From positions 18,597,114-18,661,113 of the forward strand of contig OY998179.1 of NCBI GenBank assembly GCA_963921935.1: a DNA stretch of 64,000 nucleotides. The letters are read 5' to 3'. This document shows, one piece after another, positions 20,693 through 31,440 of the stretch. The stretch comes from Galeruca laticollis (lineage: Eukaryota > Arthropoda > Insecta > Coleoptera > Chrysomelidae). A program made the position numbers and the translations under genes. Position 1 is the first letter of the stretch, and every line of letters starts with the position of its first letter. Under the pieces are notes generated by a model. The model was given only the letters and a program-made list of their open reading frames with translations, was not told the DNA's origin and searched no databases.

Positions 20693-21122
20693 CTTATAGT
20701 TAAAGCCAGGCGTTCCCTAGGAGAAATGGGTTCTCGAAAATTGCAATGTTTCGTTAACCTGTCCTTGATTACATTTAATATGTAATTAAAAGTTTCTTCT
20801 TTCATCCGAAAATAACTAAAAAACTTTTCTTCACTGTTCATTAAATCATCCCAAATATGCTGAAATTCACCAAATTCCTTTCTTTTTCTTAGTATTCCAG
20901 TCACCCATACCTTCCGTCTTCTTTTGTGAATGATTCTTCTTCTTCGAAAAGTATTTTCTAACAAATATAAATCACGACCGGACATTTTAACTATTCGGCA
21001 TCAAGTTTTATCGCAGTCAATGTGCGAACTCAACGCATGTATACGCAAGATCACAAATTCGGACGGTTCCGCGCGTTTTTATTATTCGCGCGTATCCGCA
21101 TCCACTGAGAGAGAGTCCTAGG

Positions 21123-21372
21123 TGTTAATATAACTCGGCGAAACGTACCCTGAAAGTGAGCTCCTAAAGATTATTGTTTTTAATAGTGCAAACGTGTGTC
21201 AATAATCTATATTTGTAGTTTATAAGTATATGTTATCCCAGTGAGTTTTAAAAACAATATTATTTATTTAACCCTAAAGAATGGTTTACGAGGTAAGCGT
21301 TTCCCGGAGATGATGGTTAAAGAAGTATATACGAGGGACACTTGCTAAGTAACCACCACATGGCGATCCTGC
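21123..21372 (+). promoter_or_regulatory. Candidate 5' LTR end and primer site of the Gypsy-like element
   Basis: A segment ending ccaccaca (21360) is directly followed by tggcgatcctgc, the arrangement of an LTR ending in CA followed by a TGG primer-binding site. The gag frame starts about 420 bp downstream. The LTR start is a guess (TGTTAAT near 21123). Immediately downstream, a ~35-bp phrase tgcaaactaaatg... is tandemly repeated at 21369-21435. Confidence 0.4.
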
Positions 21373-21782
21373 AAACTAAATGATAAATGGTAAATGATCG
21401 TGCAAACTAAATGGAAAATGGTAAATAATCTTGCTAATTGATGGTATTTTAAACGAGTGAAGGTATATGGTCTTTTATTTAAATTTGGGACCCTGGAGAA
21501 GCAAAACTGTGGGTGGTTCACCTACTAAACAAGAGGTACCGTAAACAATAGTTCTATGGTGCAACAAGACAGTTTTACAACGCTTATAATGGTTTTATTG
21601 TATATAATAACGGTAGCTTTTATTCTGAAATTCACATGGTTCCTATGGAAAACGCATCGAAGAGCGTTGAAAAGAGACATCAACCGAGGCATTGCAGCGA
21701 AGCAGACGTCATGAACTTTGACTGTATAAAATTGTAAGTACTTATGCACTCTATTTTTATGAACGAATCGTACATCTTTTAA

Positions 21783-22880
21783 ATGTCAATAACGTGGGAA
21801 GATTTCGACGAAGATAAGCTAAGGGTAATTGTAGAAGATATAAATAAACAGGGAAAAGGGGTTTTAGAAAAGGAAACTCCTAAAAATCCAGATACTCACT
21901 TTGAAGTAATTAATAGTATAATAATTCTTTATAATAATTTTGCTAAATTAATAGGTCAAAAGTGGAAAAACTTAAGTTTAGTACAACAAGAAAGTTGTAA
22001 AAATTATTCAGATAGTATTAGAGATAAAACTGCTAGGGCATTTCAAGCGTTGAATTGTATTATTAAAATACCTCCCTCTATATTTGAGGAAATCGATACG
22101 GGTGTATTACAAGCAAAAAATTGAAAGTGGCGACAAGTATCAATGATATTTTTAATTTCGCGAGAAAGGTCTTACCTACTGAATTCAACGGAGAAGCAAG
22201 TAAGTTACAATCATTTTTAGACTCATTAGATTTGCTACAAATAAACGCGACGGGTAATGAGAAAATGCGATTCTACTAATTAAGACAAGACTGACTGGAA
22301 AAGCTAGAAGCTTGATCACGACGGAAAACTCTATTATAGAAATTAAGAATAAACTAAAATCAGGAATAAGAGAGGTGACAACCCAAGCCTTCTCTTAGCG
22401 AAATTTAATAAAGTAAGACAAAAGGGGAAGGACATAACGCAATACGCGACGGAAATAGAGAAATTGGCAGAGACACTACAGGCAACATACGTGTCAGAAG
22501 GAATGCCAGAACGTCTAGCTGGAAAATATCCCAAAGAACCAACGATTAAGACAGTAACTACGAATGCCAACCCGGACGCAACAAAAACAAGCATAGCAGC
22601 GGGAAGCTTTGAAACCACGCAAGAAGTATTATCCAAGTTAGTATCAGTAGAAGGCATAGTAAGCCAACAACATGTTTTACACATGGAGGACAATAGCGAT
22701 TTCTTCAGGAAATCAGATTTTGACTTTAGGAATAATCATAGGAGACGAAGCAACAGCCGACAATACAACCCAGGAAACGGTTATAGCAGATACGTAGACT
22801 ACAACAAGGAGAGGAAATTTAACAGGAATAATAATTACAACAACCATACTAATAGCAACGAAAGAATATGTAAGATAGAA
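21783..22880 (+). pseudogene. Errantivirus-like Gypsy gag remnant
   Basis: The reading starts at ATG 21783 and shifts frame after 22124 and again near 22260-22470. It has the character of gag from the 17.6/297/TED group of Gypsy elements: a helical N-terminus, a FNGEASKLQSFLDSL segment, and further on AAGSFETTQEVLSKLV followed by an Asn/Arg-rich tail near 22740-22870 in place of zinc knuckles. It would form the particle shell. Several frameshifts make it non-functional. At about 22870 the reading passes without interruption into a LINE coiled-coil sequence. Confidence 0.7.
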
Positions 22881-23553
22881 GATAAAATTGAAGAAATGAG
22901 CAGACAAATAGCACAGTCGAAGAAAGAAAACTACGAATTAAGGATGGAAAATACGGAGCTCAAGGAAAAAACAGAATTTTGCAAGGAAATATGACACAGA
23001 CCCAGAAAAATTTTAGAGAGAAGAATTTGATAATACATGGTATAGAAGAAGGCAATGAAGAAGATGAGTAACAACTGGAAAATAAACTAGAAGATGTAAT
23101 GAAGAAGGTCAATAACACAGTAGATGTTAAATCAGATGTTTTGAAATGTAAAAGAATAAGAAATAAAAACAGTAACAAAAATAGGCCAGTACTAATAATG
23201 ATGAAAGACGTGAATAAGAAAGTAGAAACTTTGGGAGGAACAAATAAATTAAAAGGGACAAATATATACATTGATGAAGATTACCCAAAAGATATACTAG
23301 AACAGAGGAAACAGCTAATAAGATATATGAAACAGGCGAGAGAAAGTGGAGCTAAAGCCAAGATAATCGATAACACTTTAATGATAAATGATAACGTATA
23401 TAGTCTAAAAGAACTAGAACAAAGGAAGAATCAATTAGAAATACATTCAGGATGGAATAAATCAACATATAAGGAAAATAACGAAATTAATCGGAACATT
23501 TTCAATACAAACTTCAATGATAAACGTTTTAACCAAGTAAGAGGTGAATAAAT
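22881..23553 (+). pseudogene. LINE ORF1-type coiled-coil protein fragment
   Basis: A coiled coil (IEDKIEEMSRQIAQSKKENY) leads into KNLIIHGIEEGNEEDE, a charged segment, RPVLIMMKDVNKKVE and IYIDEDYPKDILEQRKQLI. This is the pattern of the first protein of many insect non-LTR elements (coiled coil plus an RNA-binding-like domain). A -1 frameshift lies near 22985 and a TAA near 23070. The LINE at 55190 opens with the same kind of sequence. Gypsy sequence lies on both sides. Confidence 0.6.
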
Positions 23554-23559
23554 TGTCAA

Positions 23560-24603
23560 TTTTACACTTTGAAAATAACTGTATCTCGCTAAGGATGAGC
23601 ATTCCGATCAAAAATAAATTGAAATTTAGTGTAGCCTTATTTACCGGAATACACAAGTTCGACCTAGGACGAATGTTGGAAAAGCTTGAGGAGCTGTCGG
23701 TAAAATTTGAAGTAAAAAGAATGAAGATATACGCAAATGATTATATATTGAAAAAGTGCACAATAGAAGAATTTTTAGAAGAAGGAAATGAATGGTTAAC
23801 AAATATACAAGTATGTATTTGCGAAGTACCAAAAACGGTACAGCAGAAAGAAGAGATCCAAAAAATTCTAGAAACAATAGATTACTAAAGAAACTGAGAG
23901 CAAATTGTAGGTGGAAAAACATGGAGAAAGACGTAAGGAAGTATGTAAAAAACTGCCATGAATGCCAAGTGAATAAAGCACAACCTAGTCATCACGGACA
24001 CATCTATAAAACCGTTTGATATAATTTACATAGACACAATAGGTCCTTTTGTAGAAAGTAACAACGGGAATCGTTATTGTATAACAATATTATGCGAATT
24101 AACAAAGTACGCGGTTATGATACCGGTCATTAACAAAGGGGCAACCACAATAGCAAAAGCTATATTTGACAATTTTATACCAAACTATGGATTGTTGAAA
24201 GAGATAAGGACAGATCGAGGAACGGAATATGAGAATGAGATGATGAAGAACTTAGCGGAACTTTTAAAAATGAAACATAATTTTTCAACGGCATACCACC
24301 ATGAAGCGATAGGCAGCTGTGAAATATTACACAGAACGTTTAATGAGTATATAAGAAACTTTATCAAAGATTTTAGGGATAACTGGTGCGAATTTGTAAA
24401 AATGTTTGCATATTGTTATAATACAACACCAAACACGTATCACGGGTACACTCCTTTTGAGTTATTATACGGTAGAAAATCAAACTTACCAGAATTTTTA
24501 AATGTAGGAATAGAACCGTGTTACAATCTTGAAAGGTATGATAAAGATTTGAAATATAAGTTACAGCACGCAAATGAAAGAGCCAAACAGTTTTTGATAC
24601 AAA
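23560..24603 (+). pseudogene. Errantivirus-like Gypsy pol 3' part: RNase H tail and integrase
   Basis: After a short segment typical of the region behind RNase H, the reading changes frame near 23800 to an integrase zinc-binding motif (CRWKNMEKDVRKYVKNC, CHEC), and near 24016 again to the integrase core, with acidic residues in YIDTIGPF, TDRGTEYEN and GSCEILHRT. These identify a Gypsy integrase of the errantivirus group. Protease, reverse transcriptase and most of RNase H are missing. No env-like frame follows; the reading stops where a LINE begins at about 24605. Confidence 0.75.
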
Positions 24604-26747
24604 AATAAGCTAATTAATATTATAACTGGCGACATTAATATTAATTTATTAGATGAAAATAACGTAGATGTGGAAGAATATAAAAATATTTTATATTCAG
24701 AGGTTTATGTGTCCTACATTAATGAATATACACGACCAGAGAGTCGTACTTGCCTAGACCATTTTTTCGTCAAAAACAATATGCAACCAATACCTTCAAT
24801 TAAGTCATTTATCTTTAGATATGATCTGACCGATCACTCGCCCATTGCATTATTAGTAAATCACGATTCACTTTAAATTAATATTGATAAAAATAACAAA
24901 ACAAGTTTTAAAGAATTTATAAATTACCAAAAATTAAAAAATAGTCGGATGCAGGAAACATGGCGTGGTGTGTACAATGAAAGAAATATTGATTTGATGC
25001 TAGAAAAGTTTATTCATATAATAAAACAGTATATCACAAAAGCTACAACAAGAATAAAACAAAACAATAAAACTATCAACAAAAATCCATGGATAACTAG
25101 AGGTCTCCTTAGCTCAATACATAAAAAAAAGAATTATATTTAAATGTAAAAAGTAATCCCAACGATCAAGATTTAAGACATAAATACACAATCTATAAAA
25201 ATAAATTAATAAAAACATTTAAAAAGAGCAAAACACCAAAACACCAAGAAAACCATAAAAAACTCAAACAATTCATCGCAAAATATTTGGAATTGTGTAA
25301 ATAAAATTTGTCATAAAAAAACAAAATAGATATTTCAAATGCTTTTAACACCTATTTTAGTTAAATTGGAGAAAATTTAGCAAATGCCATTGAACCACCT
25401 CGTAATTTTTCTGAAGACATTGAACTTGCACAAAATACAATGTACTTATTTCCAACTAATGAAACGGAAGTATTTAACACGATTCATACATTAAAAAATA
25501 AAAAATCACCTGGTGCTGATGGTCTTAGAGCTGAAACACTTAAAGAAATATCACATGAAATAAAGGATCCGCTTACATATATTATAAATAAAATATTCGA
25601 AACAGGAATTTTCCCACAAGAGCTAAAAACAGGATTAATCAAACCACTGTATAAAACCGGAGAAGAAAGTGAAATCTCAAACTACAGACCTGTAACATTA
25701 ATTTCTAACATATCGAAAATTATAGAAAAAATTTCAAACTTCCGACTAATGAGTTTTTTAAAAGTAAATAACACAATCAGTGATAGACAGTACGGCTTTA
25801 TAAAAGGAAAGTCAACAGAAGACGTAATTCTCAACTTAACTTCAGAAATATACGACACCAGCTCTTTGCATATTTATAGACCTCTCAAAGGTATTTGATA
25901 CTGCCTGCCACTATAGACTACTACAAAAGCTATATTCTTATGGAATAAGAGGAAATGCCCATAATCTAATAAAAAGCTATTTAACGGATAGGACTCAAAC
26001 CGTTTCAGTGGACAGTATTGTCAGCAAACAAAAAAAGTTATATACGGCGTTCCACAGGGAACAGTCTTAGGTCCCACCCTATTCACCTTATATATTAACA
26101 GTTTATAATAAGTGTCGCCGATGACACGGCAATTTTATATAAAGAACCGTCATGGCAATCACTAAAAGAAAACGCAGAAAAAGATTTGACTCAAATGAAA
26201 AATTGGTTTGCATATAATCTCTTAACACTTAACATAAGCAAAACCAAGTAATTTTCTTTTTCATCTTATGCTACTGGGCTGCCTACATTTGGTCCATTAA
26301 TTATCGATAAAGATACCGAAATTCCAGAAGCAGAGTCCATCAAATATCTCGGAATAATTATTGATAGACACCTAAGATGGGACCTGCACATAAATAATCT
26401 AACTAATAAAATCAGAGGCCTTTTATCCAGATTTGAATTATTAAGGGATTTTTTGGATAAAGAACATTTAAAAAGTTGAATAGATGAGGCTTTTACTTGA
26501 TGAAGATCCATACTGAACGATGAAATAAAACAATATAGTTGGTTTAAATCTTCATATATTTGAACTAATGTTCAATTTAAACTTGTTGACGCGTTTCACT
26601 AACACAGTAGCTTTGTCAAAACGAATGAAGGTAAAATATAAAAATGTCTTAATATATACAGTGCTAAATCTATTTACTAAGGTTAACAATGGTATTAAAA
26701 GATATTACCTGGAAATTCATTCGCTTCAAACATTCCTAAGCTATCTT

Positions 26748-28544
26748 CTAGGTAAAAAGGTTCAATAAAGGAGACTGATTGATATCTATTTGGTCGTTAA
26801 GGAGATTACCTGAATATTTATTTTTGTTAATCTCTAGGGCTTCTAATAAATTTAAACTAAAGGATTTACCGACTACATGGAGAATTTCAAAATTTGGGTC
26901 GAAAATGTGTTGGTTTTCTAATAAATGATTTGAATAGTTAGAATCTAATTTTTTGTTGTCATAGCTACGTTTGTGTTCCGAAATTCTAGTTTTAAAATTT
27001 CTAAAAGTTCTACCGATATAAATTTTATCACAATTGTCATTATCACATTTTAATTTATAAACTCCTGATTTGTTTAATTTTGAAGATTTAGATTTATTAT
27101 TTTTAATGAATTTGGATAAATTGTGATCAGTTTTAAAGGAAATATTCATGTCTAAAGTTTCTAAAAATGATTTAATTTTTAAGGATGGTGTTCCAAAGTA
27201 TGTTAAGCTTTTAAATTGTCTATTATTTTTATCTGAAGGGAATACTTGTTCTAAAGTCTGTTTTTTTATCTTTTTATTTATGATATTGTCAATTAAATTT
27301 GGATCGTAATTATGATTAACTGCTATTTGTTTTATGATATTTAATTCTTTGGTATAATTATTAATATTTAATGGGACTGTTAAGAGTCTGTGTATCATAC
27401 TATTGAAAGCTGCTAGTTTATGACTGAATGGGTGGACCGAACTATTATGAATTGTAATATCTGTATGTGATGGTTTATGAAATATAGAAAAATCATGTTT
27501 ATTATTTATATTTGAAATTGTAAGGTCTAGAAGGTTTATAAACTTATTATGTTCAAGTTCTACGGTAAATTTGATATTATTGTGAATCGAGTTTATGTAA
27601 GTAATGAAGCTCTCTAATTGTCTATTTGTACCGATGAAGCTAGCTAAAATGTCGTCCACATATCGGTGCCAGTATATAAATTTTTTACTAAGGGGGTGTT
27701 CATGAATTATTTTTTCTATATTATCCATGAATATTTCTGCTAGTAGGGGGCTGAGAGGGTTGCCCATAATCAAACCATCTTTACTGCTATAAACCTCTCC
27801 ATTGAAATGAAAATAATTTTGATTCAAACACACTTTTAATAAAGTAATGATATCAGAGTGAATTATAGGATTAACATTATTGTATGTGAGCAAGTTATCA
27901 ACAAGAGTTATAGTTTCTTTAGGAGGTATACTAGGGAATAGATTTGTTACATCGAACGATATGAATTTAGAATTATGGGGTAGTATTATATCTTGAATAT
28001 TATTAATTAATTCCTTTGAGTTTTTAACTGAAAATCGAGGTATGAATGAACAATATTTAGAAATGACATCTATGAGAATCTTTGAAATTTTGAATGAAGG
28101 TGCTGTGAAATAAGAAACAACTGGCCTGATAGGGTACCCCTCTTTATGGAGTTTAATTAATGAATAAAGTTCAGGGTGTTGCGGATTGGGTAAAAATAAT
28201 TTATATTTTTCTTTATCGTTAATTATTGATTTAACGTTATCTACTGCTAATTTTATTTCTCTCTGAAATTTATTAGTTGGGTCTTTTTTAAGGGTCTCAA
28301 AATTGCTTGCCTGAATAAAATTGTTGGTTTTTAATAAATAATCTTCTTTAGGTAATGCTATTACCGTATTTCCTTTATCTGCTTTTGTGAAAATAAGACT
28401 ATTTGACTTTGATTTTTGTTGAATTGATTTGGCGGCTGATAATTCAAAATTGGGTTTGTTAAACTCGACGAATTCTTTTTTAATAATTTCTGAAGCTTTG
28501 TGTTTTAGATTAGAATTATTTGGAATATTATATTCATATTTCAT
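26748..28544 (-). CDS. Penelope-like reverse transcriptase with GIY-YIG endonuclease (N-terminus truncated)
   Basis: An open frame of 598 residues. RT motifs in order: FTKADKGNTVIALP (~52-65), LIKLHKEGYPIRPVVS, FDVTNLFPSIPP, GLIMGNPLSPLLAEIFM and the catalytic RYVDDIL (~300). The C-terminal GIY-YIG endonuclease shows KIYIGRTFRNFKTRISEHK (~510-528). This RT plus GIY-YIG order is diagnostic of Penelope-like elements, which nick DNA and copy RNA into the break. The first Met falls exactly at the junction with the inverted copy, and full-length family proteins have a longer N-terminus, so the 5' end of the gene is probably missing. No internal stops are seen. Confidence 0.9.
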   Translation of the reverse strand: MKYEYNIPNNSNLKHKASEIIKKEFVEFNKPNFELSAAKSIQQKSKSNSLIFTKADKGNTVIALPKEDYLLKTNNFIQASNFETLKKDPTNKFQREIKLAVDNVKSIINDKEKYKLFLPNPQHPELYSLIKLHKEGYPIRPVVSYFTAPSFKISKILIDVISKYCSFIPRFSVKNSKELINNIQDIILPHNSKFISFDVTNLFPSIPPKETITLVDNLLTYNNVNPIIHSDIITLLKVCLNQNYFHFNGEVYSSKDGLIMGNPLSPLLAEIFMDNIEKIIHEHPLSKKFIYWHRYVDDILASFIGTNRQLESFITYINSIHNNIKFTVELEHNKFINLLDLTISNINNKHDFSIFHKPSHTDITIHNSSVHPFSHKLAAFNSMIHRLLTVPLNINNYTKELNIIKQIAVNHNYDPNLIDNIINKKIKKQTLEQVFPSDKNNRQFKSLTYFGTPSLKIKSFLETLDMNISFKTDHNLSKFIKNNKSKSSKLNKSGVYKLKCDNDNCDKIYIGRTFRNFKTRISEHKRSYDNKKLDSNYSNHLLENQHIFDPNFEILHVVGKSFSLNLLEALEINKNKYSGNLLNDQIDINQSPLLNLFT

Positions 28545-28545
28545 A

Positions 28546-29243
28546 AACCATCACATACAGATATTACAATTCATAATAGTTCGGTCCATCCATTCAGTCA
28601 TAAACTAGCAGCTTTCAATAGTATGATACACAGACTCTTAACAGTCCCATTAAATATTAATAATTATACCAAAGAATTAAATTACGATCCAAATTTAATT
28701 GACAATATCATAAATAAAAAGATAAAAAAACAGACTTTAGAACAAGTATTCCCTTCAGATAAAAATAATAGACAATTTAAAAGCTTAACATACTTTGGAA
28801 CACCATCCTTAAAAATTAAATCATTTTTAGAAACTTTAGACATGAATATTTCCTTTAAAACTGATCACAATTTATCCAAATTCATTAAAAATAATAAATC
28901 TAAATCTTCAAAATTAAACAAATCAGGAGTTTATAAATTAAAATGTGATAATGACAATTGTGATAAAATTTATATCGGTAGAACTTTTAGAAATTTTAAA
29001 ACTAGAATTTCGGAACACAAACGTAGCTATGACAACAAAAAATTAGATTCTAACTATTCAAATCATTTATTAGAAAACCAACACATTTTCGACCCAAGTT
29101 TTGAAATTCTCCATGTAGTCGGTAAATCCTTTAGTTTAAATTTATTAGAAGCCCTAGAGATTAACAAAAATAAATATTCAGGTAATCTCCTTAACGACCA
29201 AATAGATATCAATCAGTCTCCTTTATTGAACCTTTTTACCTAG
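28546..29243 (+). pseudogene. Inverted partial copy of the Penelope-like gene
   Basis: The sequence encodes the C-terminal 200 or so residues of the adjacent minus-strand protein from a KPSHTDITIHNS motif onward, including the whole GIY-YIG domain, with a 10-codon deletion after NYTKELN and a few substitutions (for example DPS for DPN). It has no RT domain. The open frame survives, which indicates a young duplication. Confidence 0.88.
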
Positions 29244-30311
29244 AAGATAGCTTAGGAATGTTTGAAGCGAATGAATTTCCAGGTAATATCTTTTAATACC
29301 ATTGTTAACCTTAGTAAATAGATTTAGCACTGTATATATTAAGACATTTTTATAATTTACCTTCATTCGTTTTGACAAAGCTACTGTGTTAGTGAAACGC
29401 GTCAACAAGTTTAAATTGAACATTAGTTCAAATATATGAAGATTTAAACAAACTATATTGTTTTATTTCATCGTTCAACATTTAAAAATTATTTATTTTG
29501 CTTTAGTTCAAAGTTTGCTTCAGTACGGTATATTGGGATGGGGCGGAGTGTCCGATATACATATGAATACATTACATATTATACAAAATTGGATATTAAT
29601 AGTAATTTTTAAAAAAACAATTTTGTATCCAAGCAACTACTTACATCAACAAAATGGAATATATGATGTACGACAATTATTTGCGTATAAAATCCTAATT
29701 AATATTCATAAAGGAAAAATTGAAATGCGGTACACAGAGCATGAGTATGAAACAAGAAACAAAGAATATAAAACGCAGCTTCCTAAATGTAATAAATCAA
29801 TAGGCCAGCATAGTTGTAACTATATCAGCTCCAAATTATATAAATATTTTCCAAATAAACTTAAATAAATCTAAAATTTTATTATGTATAGAAATAAAGT
29901 TAAAAATTGGATCCTAGAGACGGATCGGTATATATTTCATAATATAATATAAAAATGCTTAACATTATGAATATACTATTGAAAATAAAGTAAATACCAG
30001 AAGAAAATAAAGTGAATCTCGAACGTCACTTGCCTTTCGCTAAAAAAAAAAATTTACTCAATTTAAGACTTCACCCACCCCGGACTAGACGTATAGACTC
30101 TGATTGCGACTTTACCTGGATTTTGAGTTTAAATTTTTATCACATGTTCTAGTATGCAAGTTAGTGTAGTTATTGTATTAATTTGTTATGCTTACCGTGT
30201 ACAAACTGATTTTATTCAGTTTCTACGGCATTTTCCTGTTTATTCACCAATGTTTAGATTAGTAATAGATTTGTATTTTATTTGTACTTTGAATAATTGA
30301 ATGATTAAACA

Positions 30312-30333
30312 TCATTATTATTATTATTATTAT
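30312..30333 (+). repeat. (ATT)n tail of the LINE
   Basis: Seven ATT units close the LINE. Short microsatellite tails instead of poly(A) are common in several LINE clades. Confidence 0.75.
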
Positions 30334-30706
30334 GTAATTTACAACAATACAAAATACCTTATCAATTCTTTAACACATTTTTACAGCGCTAGCAACTGAA
30401 ATGAATTTACGCCTTAAATATATACAATGGCGAAAAGAAGTAATATACAAATATCTTACATATTTTTAAAAGCTTCGTAAACAATATAATTCATGATTCT
30501 CTAATCTTGAACACCCTGGCTATATCTAAAATAGTGTAAATAAAATAACAATTGTCAGTAAGAGAAGTTATTTAATAAATGCTCTTTGATAAAATAGTAT
30601 AAATGCAACTCTATAAAGCGAATATTGAGTAATTGTGACTTAATATACTTTTAATCAACACATGACTTGATTTTTTTATGGCAATTTTTAAATTGCTCCA
30701 ACTATA

Positions 30707-30951
30707 TTAACAATAAAAGCATTCTTCATAACATTTTCCGGGTATTAGGCACTCAGCGTTTCTACCACTATCCTCCAATACGGTATAATAATATTCTCTA
30801 AAATCTGTGGGGATATACTTTTCTATCACTATAGGTACGGGAACTTCTGCTGGTTTTTTTTCGTGATGTTTTCTGTCTATGAGTGTAGAGAATTCATTGA
30901 ATAATTTTTCAATAAAAGGATGTTCAGTTTCAGCTTCAGGTTCATCTTTGT
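30707..30951 (-). CDS. Terminal exon of an unrecognised host gene (copy 1)
   Basis: On the minus strand a tttttgtttcag acceptor precedes the exon, which begins in phase with DKDEPEAETEHPF, continues IEKLFNEFSTLID and EYYYTVLEDSGRNAEC, and stops after CYEECFYC. It is clearly related to the exon at 45379-45692: both share DKDEP, KLFNE.S.LID, the Y-Y-T-(V/I)-LE motif and the CLP/GxCY cysteine segment. Homology also continues into the preceding intron. The donor of the exon at 41721-41858 is in matching phase, so the two could belong to one transcript across a transposon-filled 10.8-kb intron. I do not recognise the family. Confidence 0.6.
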
Positions 30952-31177
30952 CTGAAACAAAAAGTATTGATGAATATATTACCAACCATACTGTTTAATT
31001 AGTTGAATTGTGGCTCAAACATATCAGCTAGAATCATGGTTCTTCCAATGAAGCTTTCTGATAAAGTAGTAGTTATACGGGACATTTTGTTTTTAGTTTT
31101 CTAATTGTGTTATCTTATGAGCAGATAGCGCACATGATATCCAAAGTCTACTAATTCTCGTCGATAAAGAAGATTAG

Positions 31178-31432
31178 GTTTCAAAATTAACTTCAGCAAA
31201 ACCAAATGTATGATTATTAGTAGGAACGATATTCCATACACTAAAATGCATATTACCTCTAATGAAGACAACATTGAACAAGTCACACAATTTATGCACG
31301 ATTAATGAAGAGTGGGATCCAGATCAGGAAAGAAGATGCAGGATCGAAAAAGCTTGGACAACCTTCCAAATACTTCGGAAATTTATGACAGACAAGAACT
31401 TCAGTTTCAGCAAACGGTGAAAAGAAATACCC
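31178..31432 (+). pseudogene. Fragment of another LINE reverse transcriptase
   Basis: GFKINFSKTKCM followed, after a frameshift, by INEEWDPDQERRCRIEKAW resembles the region after the YADD box in RTE-like insect LINEs (a 'G.KIN..KTK' motif and an 'I..RI..A' thumb helix). Only about 250 bp remain. It lies inside the host-gene intron. Confidence 0.55.
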
Positions 31433-31440
31433 AAATTGAC

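Larger units (their letters stand above)
14657..20985 (-). pseudogene. PIF/Harbinger DDE transposase of H3, one visible stop codon
   Basis: Exon 1 is 20985-20693 (minus), starting MSGRDLYLLENTFRRRR, and ends in a gtacgt donor. Exon 2 is 15497-14657 after a ttattttag acceptor, and the phases join to give the conserved ERLALTIRYLATG motif. The catalytic triad is visible: Asp in CIDGKHI, Asp in YGKESDEGIF and Glu in VVECAFGIM. The only visible lesion is a TGA at 15293-15295, two codons before the first catalytic Asp. The intron now spans 5.2 kb because H1B inserted in it. Transposase of this family cuts out and reinserts the element in the nucleus, together with its MADF/Myb partner. Confidence 0.85.
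6428..21111. mobile_element. Outer PIF/Harbinger element H3, interrupted by two inner elements
   Basis: The left end (ctcacagtggaagcgtaaac, 6428 onward) and the reverse complement of the right end (ending 21111) match over about 29 positions with roughly 22 identities, including the core cagtgga.gcg and gcgaat, so they read as terminal inverted repeats. Between them lie a MADF-domain gene (14408-16118, plus) and a two-exon DDE transposase (20985 to 14657, minus), the usual two-gene content of PIF/Harbinger. Removing H1A with its Copia and H1B leaves about 3.8 kb, a normal size for the superfamily. A ctcacagtggctgc subterminal repeat occurs at 6518. I could not identify a convincing 3-bp target duplication, so exact ends are uncertain by a few bases. 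Confidence 0.7.
26475..29476 (-). mobile_element. Penelope-like element with inverted partial copy
   Basis: A 3.0-kb insertion flanked by the 12-bp direct repeat aacatttaaaaa (26463-26474 and 29477-29488); the LINE frame continues when one copy is removed. The main part is on the minus strand. A partial copy faces it on the plus strand, so 26517-27477 and 28546-29474 form inverted arms of about 0.93-0.96 kb around a 1.07-kb centre. The plus arm lacks 30 bp of the minus arm. Inverted or tandem truncated copies are known for Penelope elements. Confidence 0.88.
24605..30346 (+). mobile_element. 5'-truncated LINE (endonuclease-RT), split by a Penelope-like element
   Basis: It begins inside the AP-type endonuclease domain (ITGDININLL, then SRTCLDHFFV and LTDHSPIAL at 24605-24875), continues with RT (NKKSPGADGL, NYRPVTLISN, QYGFIKGKSTEDVI at 25440-25900; VPQGTVLGPTLF and an ADDTAILYK reading near 26060-26140; YLGIIIDRHLRW near 26340), and resumes after the inserted Penelope at 29489 with LVQSLLQYGILGWGG and the usual C-terminal TRN/LPKC region to 29868. 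Many stops and shifts lie between 25150 and 26260. The 3' end carries an (ATT)n tract. The protein type is that of the Jockey/CR1 group. A weak flanking match atacaaaa (24597-24604 and 30347-30354) may be its target duplication. Confidence 0.8.

Noticed and set aside
6428..21111. A 3-bp target duplication for H3
   Set aside because: Left flank is CT-rich and right flank AG-rich; no direct triplet match at any consistent end could be chosen.
21123..24603. A complete errantivirus with env
   Set aside because: No env-like frame, no RT and no second LTR are present; only gag and integrase parts remain.
26568..26768. Short frames in the Penelope 3' region on both arms
   Set aside because: They are mirror images of the same untranslated sequence in the inverted arms.
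24597..30354. atacaaaa as a certain target duplication of the first LINE
   Set aside because: Eight bases in AT-rich DNA is weak, and Gypsy coding sequence does not visibly resume on the right side.
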